From assembly GCA_021800645.1 (NCBI GenBank), contig JAJYYT010000177.1, forward strand, positions 1 through 5,085: DNA of 5,085 bases, written 5' to 3'. The notes under the pieces were generated by a model. The model searched no databases, had not been told where the DNA came from, and saw nothing but the letters and a program-made list of their open reading frames with translations. This DNA comes from Actinomycetes bacterium. GTDB taxonomy: Bacteria; Actinomycetota; Acidimicrobiia; Acidimicrobiales; RAAP-2. The position numbers and the translations under genes were made by a program. This document shows, piece after piece, positions 1 through 5,085 of this stretch. How positions within the stretch are numbered: the first letter of the stretch is position 1; every line of letters begins with the position of its first letter.

Positions 1-246
1 CGCGACACAGAGCGTCGTCGAGGGACAGGAGATCGCCGTGAAGTTGCCGTTCAATGACGAGCCGAGCTGGGTCACCGTCCACGCAGAGGCCCCCCCGGTC
101 GGGTCCGTGGAGGTAATGACGTCGCCAGCGTTATCCACCGCGACACAGAGCGTCGTCGAGGGACAGGAGATCGCCGTGAAGTTGCCGTTCAATGACGAGC
201 CGAGCTGGGTCACCGTCCACGCAGAGGCCCCCCCGGTCGGGTCCGT
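1..246. repeat. Perfect 108-bp direct repeat with 138-bp period
   Basis: Positions 1–108 are identical base for base to 139–246, including silent positions and a run of seven C. The first mismatch is at 109 (G) against 247 (C). The period of 138 bp equals one 46-residue protein repeat, so the reading frame is kept. Since the window starts at position 1, the identity may extend further left. Perfect identity inside an otherwise diverged array indicates recent duplication or gene conversion. A collapsed or expanded assembly is the alternative. Confidence 0.95.
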
Positions 247-1479
247 CGAGGTGACGACGTTGCCGTTGTCGTCGACCGCGACACAGAGCGTCGTTGAGGA
301 CAGAAACACTAACGGTTGCGATGGCACCACCCCAACAGTGCAAGCGATCGCCATAAGTTCGTTGTGCAAGAGGAGCCCACCTTGCACGTTCAAATCGACG
401 GGTGTCACCGTCCACGCGCCAGCGCCGCCGGCCGGGTACGTCGAGGTAACGACGTTGCCGTTGTCGTCGACCGCGACACAGAGTTCGGGGGTGGGGCAGG
501 AGATCGCTTGGAAGTAGTGGACCACCGGGATCGGTGCCGTCGTCCAAGCGCCAGCGCCTCCCGTCGGGTCCGTCGAGGTAAGGACATCAGCCGTGCCGTC
601 CACCGCGACACAGAGCGTCGTCGATGGGCATGAGATTGCCGTGAGTCCACTGTTCAGAGCGAGCAGCGTGTGCGTCCACGCGGACGCGCCCCCCGTCGGG
701 TCGGTCGAGGTGAGGACATTGCCGGCGATGTCTGTAGCGACGCAGACCGAGGTCGACGGGCAGGAAACAGCGGTCAGAGGGCTGCTGTCTACTGACGCCG
801 CCGTCCACGCCGACGCGCCCCCCGTCGGGTCGGTCGCCGTTAAGACGATGCCTGGACCGCCAGCGGCGACGCAGAAGGCGGTCGACGGGCAGGAGACAGC
901 GGTCAGAGCGCTGCTGGTGTCGATCGACGTCACTGTCCACGCTGCCGCGCCGCCGGCTGGATCAGTCGAAGTGAGGATATCCCCGTTTTCGTCCGTCGCG
1001 ATGCAAAGCGTCGTCGAGGGACAAGAGATTGCCGTGAGGGAGTTGGTCGAGCCGTTGCCCATATCGACCGGCGTTACCGTCCAGGCCGTCGGGCCGCCCG
1101 TCGGATCCTTCGAGCTCACGACATCGCCGGCGTCCACTCCGACGCAAAGAGAGGTCGACGGGCACGAGACTGCGCCGAGCGCGGTTCCATCACCACCGAC
1201 ATACGTTACCGTCCACGCGGCGGCGCCACCGGTCGGGTCGGTCGAGATCGCGATCGCGCCGGCAGACGGATCATTCGAATAGCCAAACGCAACGCAGAAG
1301 GATGTCGACGGGCATGAGACTCCCTGGAAGGCTCCATATTCTCCGCCCGCGGCGGTGCTTCCGGCGAGCGGAGCGATTGGCGTCACTCTCCAGGATGCCC
1401 CGCCGCCGGCGGGATCCGTTGAGGTGACAACGTTGCCCCGGTCGTCCACCGCGACACAGAGCGTCGTCGAGGGGCAAGA
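1..1479 (-). repeat. Coding tandem repeat array, 10 full units plus the start of an 11th
   Basis: Minus-strand coding repeats of about 126–177 bp each, marked on the plus strand by recurring CGACACAGAGCGTCGTCGA-like segments (the reverse complement of the STTLCVAV codons). Spacings between first cysteines are 54, 50, 47, 44, 43, 44, 44, 52, 59 and 46 residues, moving toward the C-terminus. Copies near the gene start are diverged in sequence and length, while those at the window edge are nearly identical. The array continues beyond position 1, so the true copy number is unknown. Confidence 0.9.
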
Positions 1480-1710
1480 GAGCGCGGTCGGAGTGCCAGC
1501 GAAATTTTGTGGCTGCCACTCGAATTGCGCGCTCGACAAATCAGCCGCTTCTGCTCGCGACGTCAGGCCATGGATGATTACCGGCAAGGTGGCTGCGCCA
1601 AGCACTATGAGCGATGTCAGAATGCGTACTGATACAAGCCGTAGCATCACCGTGAGATCCGTGCTCCACTGGTGTGGCACGCGGTCCCGTTTATGGTGTC
1701 CGTTGCTCAT
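1..1710 (-). CDS. Secreted Cys-motif repeat protein, beta-propeller-like (3' end beyond window)
   Basis: Function unknown; I recognise only a repeat style found in large hypothetical exported proteins of actinobacteria. The frame is open for 570 codons to the window edge. Residues 1–20 are polar and basic, about 21–49 are a hydrophobic export signal or anchor, and AEAA near 53–56 could be a cleavage site. From about residue 77 come 10 full repeats and the start of an 11th. First Cys of each: 79, 133, 183, 230, 274, 317, 361, 405, 457, 516, 562. The consensus is [I/V]SCPSTxxCVAVD, then GNVxTSTDPTGGAxAWTV and a variable linker. The STDPTGGASAW part resembles an Asp-box (S-x-D-x-G-x-x-W), and the repeat length fits one propeller blade; this fold is inferred. 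The paired Cys (five residues between) could form a disulfide outside the cell. The ATG at 1710 has GAGG nine bases upstream; an in-frame stop lies at 1786–1788. ATG at 1719 is possible but lacks spacing to an RBS. ATG at 1647 would give a more standard signal peptide. Divergent from the STAND gene. Confidence 0.85.
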   Translation of the reverse strand, partial: MSNGHHKRDRVPHQWSTDLTVMLRLVSVRILTSLIVLGAATLPVIIHGLTSRAEAADLSSAQFEWQPQNFAGTPTALSCPSTTLCVAVDDRGNVVTSTDPAGGGASWRVTPIAPLAGSTAAGGEYGAFQGVSCPSTSFCVAFGYSNDPSAGAIAISTDPTGGAAAWTVTYVGGDGTALGAVSCPSTSLCVGVDAGDVVSSKDPTGGPTAWTVTPVDMGNGSTNSLTAISCPSTTLCIATDENGDILTSTDPAGGAAAWTVTSIDTSSALTAVSCPSTAFCVAAGGPGIVLTATDPTGGASAWTAASVDSSPLTAVSCPSTSVCVATDIAGNVLTSTDPTGGASAWTHTLLALNSGLTAISCPSTTLCVAVDGTADVLTSTDPTGGAGAWTTAPIPVVHYFQAISCPTPELCVAVDDNGNVVTSTYPAGGAGAWTVTPVDLNVQGGLLLHNELMAIACTVGVVPSQPLVFLSSTTLCVAVDDNGNVVTSTDPTGGASAWTVTQLGSSLNGNFTAISCPSTTLCVAVDNAGDVITSTDPTGGASAWTVTQLGSSLNGNFTAISCPSTTLCVA

Positions 1711-1723
1711 CGTCCCCATCCTC
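1711..1723 (-). promoter_or_regulatory. Ribosome binding site deciding the start of the repeat protein
   Basis: Reading the minus strand, GAGG (1723–1720) is followed by nine bases and then ATG (1710–1708). A GGGG at 1717–1714 also lies upstream. This spacing favours the ATG at 1710 over the in-frame ATG at 1719, which would directly abut the GAGG. Matches to the Shine-Dalgarno consensus are short, so confidence is moderate. Confidence 0.5.
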
Positions 1724-2129
1724 GAAAGCTCGTCCCGGCAGAACCGTTCGGTTGCAGTAGTGCGACAGGCGGTGTAACAATCGTTTCAATAGAGCCGCGC
1801 CTGTTGGAAGCTTCTCTGGCAAGGCCGACGACGCTGGCCGTCGAAATGGGGCCGCGGACGCCGGCCGTGGGCCGCATTGAGCTGCGTCGGAGGACCCAGG
1901 AGGCCGACATCCGCTTGGCGCGATGGCGATGGGCTTCGGTCATGGTTGGTGGCTTCGAGGGTATGCATGCCAGCGCGCCAAGCAAATGGCTCAGCTGTTC
2001 TTCGGACAAGGTCGGACGCGCTTCAAGGAGGTGCCTGGACATACGCACTTGTCACCGCCGACTCTCGTGCACGCCCGTGTGCTGCGGCAAGCTCCTAAAG
2101 TGAGCAGAACACCACGGGACGCGCGCATC

Positions 2130-2160
2130 TTGGTGTCGGCACGCAACGGGCACCTATCAT
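2130..2160 (+). promoter_or_regulatory. Possible promoter of the STAND gene giving a leaderless transcript
   Basis: TATCAT at 2155–2160 matches the actinobacterial -10 pattern TAnnnT, and a weak -35 candidate TTGGTG lies at 2130–2135 with a long 19-base spacer. Transcription starting 6–9 bases after the -10 would begin within about four bases of the ATG at 2170. No Shine-Dalgarno sequence precedes that ATG, which is what a leaderless mRNA would show. GGTGTC (2132–2137) and GGCACC (2149–2154) form a 5-of-6 inverted repeat between the two elements. All of this is inference from short motifs. Confidence 0.3.
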
Positions 2161-2169
2161 CACGGCGCC

Positions 2170-5085
2170 ATGCCTCGGAAGCTAGGCGACGATCCCGACC
2201 CATCGCTCGGGCAACGAGGGCCCAGAGCCACCGAGGCCATCGCGACGAGGGAGGAGCTTGCAGCGGCGCTCAGCGCGCTTCGCGAGCGCGCGGGGCTGAC
2301 CGTCCGCCAGCTCGCGAGCCGGCTCGACGTCCCTGTCGCCACGCTCGGTGACTACTTCTCCGGTCGGCACCTGCCCGGGCCCGCGCAGCGCGCGCGGTTC
2401 GCTCGCCTGCTTGCCGCCTGTGGGGTCGCAGATCCACAAGAGGTCGAGGCCTGGCTGGCGGCCCTTGCTCGTGTCCGTCGCGCGTCTGACGGACGCGCTG
2501 CCCGTCTGCCGCCGCCGTATCCCGGCCTCGAGCCCTTCGGCGAGGACGATGCCGAGCGCTTCTTCGGTCGGGAGGACGCGACCGGTGAGCTGATCGGCCT
2601 GCTGCGCGCGTCCGCGAGCGGCGTCGCGGTCTTGGTCGGGCCGTCCGGCGTGGGGAAGTCCTCGCTGCTGCGTGCCGGGGTCCTCGCCGCGCTGCGCCGG
2701 GGGGCGCTCGAGGAGCACCCTCGGCCTGGGGAGAGCTCGGTCGGATCCTCCCTCGGCTGGTCGGCCGCCGCGCTCACGCCGGGCGACGACCCGCTCGGCG
2801 CGCTCGAGGCCGCGCTCGGCGCGCTTCGAGCGCCGTTCGTCCTCGTCGTCGACCAGCTCGAGGAGATCTTCGCTCCCGAGCTCGGCCTGGAGGCTCGGCG
2901 TGGGTTCCTCGCCCGTCTCTTCGAGCTCGCGAGCGCCGAGCGGCTCGTGCTGCTCGGGCTTCGCGCGGACTTCTACAACGACGCGGCCGCAGAGCCGCTG
3001 CTGCTGCCGGTGCTCCAGCACGACCAGCTCCTGCTCGGGCCGATGGACGAGCAGGCCCTGCGCCGCGCGATCCTCGAGCCGGCGCGCCAGGTCGGCGTCG
3101 CGATCGAAGACGGCCTCGTCGAGCTGCTCCTCGCCGAGCTTCGCCACCACGCGGCGACCGGGGCGCACGAGCCCGGGGCCTTGCCGCTTTTGGCCCACGT
3201 GCTGCGCTCGACCTGGGAGCATTCGCACCACGGCGAGCTCACCCTTGCCGCCTACCGCGACGCTGGCGGCATAGGGGGTGCCATCGCGCAGAGCGCGGAG
3301 CGTTGCTTCCTCGCCCTCGCTCCGGCCGAGCAGGAGCTCGCGCGCCGGCTCTTCCTTCGTCTCGTGAACGTCGACGAGGACGGACGGACCACCCGACGGC
3401 GGGTGCGACGAGCCGAGCTGGCCGGCGCCGATCATGCCGACGCACGGGCCGGGACCGCCTCGGTGCTCGAGCACTTCGTCGGCGCACGCCTCGTCACCGT
3501 CGACGCGACGACCGTCGCGATCTCCCACGAGGCGCTCTTGGAGGCGTGGCCACGCCTCGGCTCCTGGCTCGTCGAGGACCGGGCCGAGCTGTACCTGCAC
3601 CATCAGCTCGCATCCGCCGCGAGCGGCTGGCTCGAGTCCGGCCGTGACGAGGCGCTGCTGCTCCGGGGGAGCCGGCTTGTAGCCGTCGCCGACTGGATCG
3701 ACGACCCGCGCCGCCGGGACCTGCTGAGCGGGGCCGAGATCGACCTGCTCGAGGAGAGCGTCGCGCTCCGCCGGCGCGAGCGGACCGCCGAGCGGCGACG
3801 CCGGCGGCGGTTGCGCCAGGCGCTTGCGGCCTCCGCGATCTTCGCGCTCGTCGCGGCGGTGCTCGCCGGCGTCGCCTTCTCGGCCGACGCCGGGGCGAAC
3901 ACGGCGCGGGACCAGGCACGCTCCCGCCAGCTCGCCATCGAGGCCGAGCAGCTGTCCTTCACCAACCCGAACCTCGCGATGCAGCTCGCGCTCGCCGGCT
4001 ACCGGGTCTTTCCGACGCTCGAGGCTCGCTCGACGCTCCTCGACGCGACGGCTGGGGAGATGCCGACGCGCCTTGTCGGGCCGGCGGGGCCGGACTTCGT
4101 CTCGATCGACGCTCGAGGACGGCTCCTTGCGATCGCCCGCTCCGCGGTCGACGACGTCGAGCTCGACACCCTCGGCGGGATTCGCCCGCGCCGTGTTGCG
4201 ACCGTCGCCGCCGGTCCGAGCGGCTCCCAGGTCTTCTCGGCCGCGCTCAGCCCGAACGGCCGGCTCCTCGCGGCCGGGGGCACGGGGGGCGACGTCGTGC
4301 TCTACGACCTCGCGCGCCTGTCGCACCCCCGGCAGATCGCGACGCTCGGGGGGTTCAAGAGCACCGTTTACGGCGTCGCCTTCAGCGCCGACGACGACGA
4401 GCTCGCCGCGGCGAGCGCCGACGGCACGGTGCGGCTCTGGCGCCTCGGCGGGGACGTGGCACACGCCGTCCCAGAGGTGCTGAGAGCCCCAAGCGGCGTC
4501 GAGCTGAAGGCGGTGGCGCTCAGCCGAAGCGGCCGGCGCATCTTCGCCGCGGGGACCGGGGGCACGCTGGTCTGCTGGCGAGACGGCCACCTGACGCCAG
4601 AGCGCGTGCAGGTGCCCGGCGGCGCGACGATCGAGTCCCTCGCACTCGCGCCTAACGGCGCGCAGCTGCTGACCGGTGGCGACGACGGGGCGGTGCGGCG
4701 GTACGCGATCAGTTCGGCTGGCTGGCTGAAGCCCGACGGGCGCAAGCTGTCGAGCTTCCCGAGCGTCGTCTACGCCGTCGCGTACAGCTCAGACGGGTCG
4801 ATGTTCGCCGCGGCGGATGCCGAGGGGATGCTCCGGCTGTTCTCCGGCGCGACCACGCGCCTGCTCGCCTCGGTTCGCCAGTCGAACCCGGTCTCGAGCC
4901 TCGCCTTCGAGCCGGGGGACACCGCGCTCGTCTCCGGCGACGGTGCGGGCGTCGTGCGGATCTGGCCGCTTCCCTTCCCCGCCATGGTCCGCTCGCCCGG
5001 CAACGTCTTTTACCTCGAGTTCTCCAAGCTGCATCCACGCCTGCTCGCCGCGGTGAGCAGTGGCGCGGAGGGCGAGGTCCAGTTC
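2170..5085 (+). CDS. HTH–nSTAND1 NTPase–TM–WD40 signalling protein (3' end beyond window)
   Basis: A multidomain STAND-class signal transducer, 972 codons visible. Residues 28–86 form an XRE/HTH_31-like DNA-binding domain (LRERAGLTVRQLASRL, then YFSGRHLPGP). The nSTAND1 ATPase spans about 115–470: entry motif YPGLEPF with FFGRE (117–135), Walker A GPSGVGKSS (157–165, Lys163), Walker B FVLVVDQLEE (223–232, Asp228, Glu231/232), LRADFY (264–269), GALPLL (336–341) and YRDAGGIGGAIAQSAE (362–377). A basic stretch with six consecutive Arg (534–549) precedes one transmembrane helix (about 551–570); by the positive-inside rule the N-terminus is cytoplasmic. The segment 580–627 (SRQLAIEAEQL, PNLAMQLALAGY) is the usual linker in such proteins. 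Then come WD40-like blades with strand ends at about 707–715, 752–760, 798–806, 840–848, 886–894 and 927–935. STAND proteins are ATP-driven switches in which the repeats sense a ligand and the effector responds; ligand and DNA target here are unknown. The ATG at 2170 is the only start after the in-frame TGA at 2101–2103. Confidence 0.93.
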   Translation, partial: MPRKLGDDPDPSLGQRGPRATEAIATREELAAALSALRERAGLTVRQLASRLDVPVATLGDYFSGRHLPGPAQRARFARLLAACGVADPQEVEAWLAALARVRRASDGRAARLPPPYPGLEPFGEDDAERFFGREDATGELIGLLRASASGVAVLVGPSGVGKSSLLRAGVLAALRRGALEEHPRPGESSVGSSLGWSAAALTPGDDPLGALEAALGALRAPFVLVVDQLEEIFAPELGLEARRGFLARLFELASAERLVLLGLRADFYNDAAAEPLLLPVLQHDQLLLGPMDEQALRRAILEPARQVGVAIEDGLVELLLAELRHHAATGAHEPGALPLLAHVLRSTWEHSHHGELTLAAYRDAGGIGGAIAQSAERCFLALAPAEQELARRLFLRLVNVDEDGRTTRRRVRRAELAGADHADARAGTASVLEHFVGARLVTVDATTVAISHEALLEAWPRLGSWLVEDRAELYLHHQLASAASGWLESGRDEALLLRGSRLVAVADWIDDPRRRDLLSGAEIDLLEESVALRRRERTAERRRRRRLRQALAASAIFALVAAVLAGVAFSADAGANTARDQARSRQLAIEAEQLSFTNPNLAMQLALAGYRVFPTLEARSTLLDATAGEMPTRLVGPAGPDFVSIDARGRLLAIARSAVDDVELDTLGGIRPRRVATVAAGPSGSQVFSAALSPNGRLLAAGGTGGDVVLYDLARLSHPRQIATLGGFKSTVYGVAFSADDDELAAASADGTVRLWRLGGDVAHAVPEVLRAPSGVELKAVALSRSGRRIFAAGTGGTLVCWRDGHLTPERVQVPGGATIESLALAPNGAQLLTGGDDGAVRRYAISSAGWLKPDGRKLSSFPSVVYAVAYSSDGSMFAAADAEGMLRLFSGATTRLLASVRQSNPVSSLAFEPGDTALVSGDGAGVVRIWPLPFPAMVRSPGNVFYLEFSKLHPRLLAAVSSGAEGEVQF

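Larger units (their letters stand above)
1711..2169. other. Divergent intergenic region without a recognised gene
   Basis: The 459 bp separate the two start codons and look less GC-rich than the STAND gene. Short open frames exist on both strands, but none gives a protein I recognise. The best is a minus-strand frame from a GTG at 2048 to a TGA at 1709–1707 (113 codons), whose stop overlaps the repeat-protein ATG as ATGA. It has weak initiation signals and no recognisable motif, so it is not called as a gene. No tRNA, hairpin terminator with a T-run, or IS end is visible. A TTGAAA (minus strand, 1789–1784) could be a -35 element for the left gene, but no convincing -10 lies at the right distance. 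Confidence 0.6.

Noticed and set aside
38..547. Repeat-containing plus- and minus-strand frames in other phases near the left edge
   Set aside because: All coincide with the repeat array read in the wrong frame. Only the minus-strand phase with codons ending at position 1 gives conserved Cys, Asp and Trp positions in every unit.
593..1282. 229-codon plus-strand frame with its own internal repeats
   Set aside because: The repeats are simply the antisense reading of the minus-strand CPST..CVAVD units. The minus frame is continuous with an export signal and RBS, whereas this one has neither.
1..1479. CRISPR array or non-coding satellite
   Set aside because: The units are 126–177 bp with protein-level conservation and substitutions compatible with a reading frame; there are no short identical repeats with unique spacers.
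1849..1875. Imperfect GC-rich palindrome resembling a terminator stem
   Set aside because: The arms match imperfectly, there is no T-run on either strand, and such palindromes are common by chance in GC-rich DNA. No gene ends nearby.
1923..2351. 142-codon plus-strand frame crossing into the STAND gene start
   Set aside because: It runs out of phase through the HTH coding region and becomes arginine-rich there, typical of a shadow. The 5' portion has no recognisable motif.
2182..4590. 802-codon open frame on the minus strand
   Set aside because: It lies wholly antisense to the HTH–nSTAND1–WD40 gene, whose frame has clear Walker A, Walker B and propeller motifs. Its product is rich in E, R, G and A with no domain; long antisense frames are expected in GC-rich genes.

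Overview
This is a GC-rich window, with coding regions dominated by G/C at third positions. It carries two large genes transcribed divergently, and both run off the window. The codon usage, the HTH–nSTAND1–TM–WD40 architecture on the right, and the SCPST..CVAVD repeat protein on the left all suggest an actinobacterium. A deep or poorly cultured lineage such as Acidimicrobiia or Thermoleophilia is possible, but this is inference from protein style and not from a marker gene.

Left part (1–1710, minus strand): the N-terminal 570 residues of a secreted or surface protein. It has a hydrophobic export signal followed by 10 full repeats and the start of an 11th. The repeats are about 43–59 residues long. 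Each has a C-P-S-T-x-x-C motif, a V-D-x-x-G-N-V strand and an Asp-box-like S-T-D-P-T-G-G-A-x-A-W turn, which suggests a beta-propeller-like fold. The 5' repeats have diverged. The last two at the window edge share a perfect 108-bp stretch, so the array has been expanded or homogenised recently. Plus-strand open frames here are antisense shadows.

Middle (1711–2169): a 459-bp divergent intergenic region with no recognisable gene. It holds a Shine-Dalgarno-like sequence for the left gene and a possible TATCAT -10 element just upstream of the right gene, whose transcript may be leaderless. One unrecognised minus-strand open frame ends in an ATGA overlap with the left gene.

Right part (2170–5085, plus strand): 972 residues of a signalling NTPase. 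In order it has an XRE-type helix-turn-helix, an nSTAND1 P-loop NTPase, an arginine-rich stop-transfer segment and single transmembrane helix, and WD40-like blades. DNA binding and ATPase would lie in the cytoplasm, and the propeller outside.

Both products are therefore predicted to expose repeat-built, probably propeller-like domains outside the membrane. Whether they work together is not shown by the sequence. The most interesting aspects are the actively evolving Cys-repeat array and its divergent pairing with a membrane-tethered HTH-STAND-WD40 protein.
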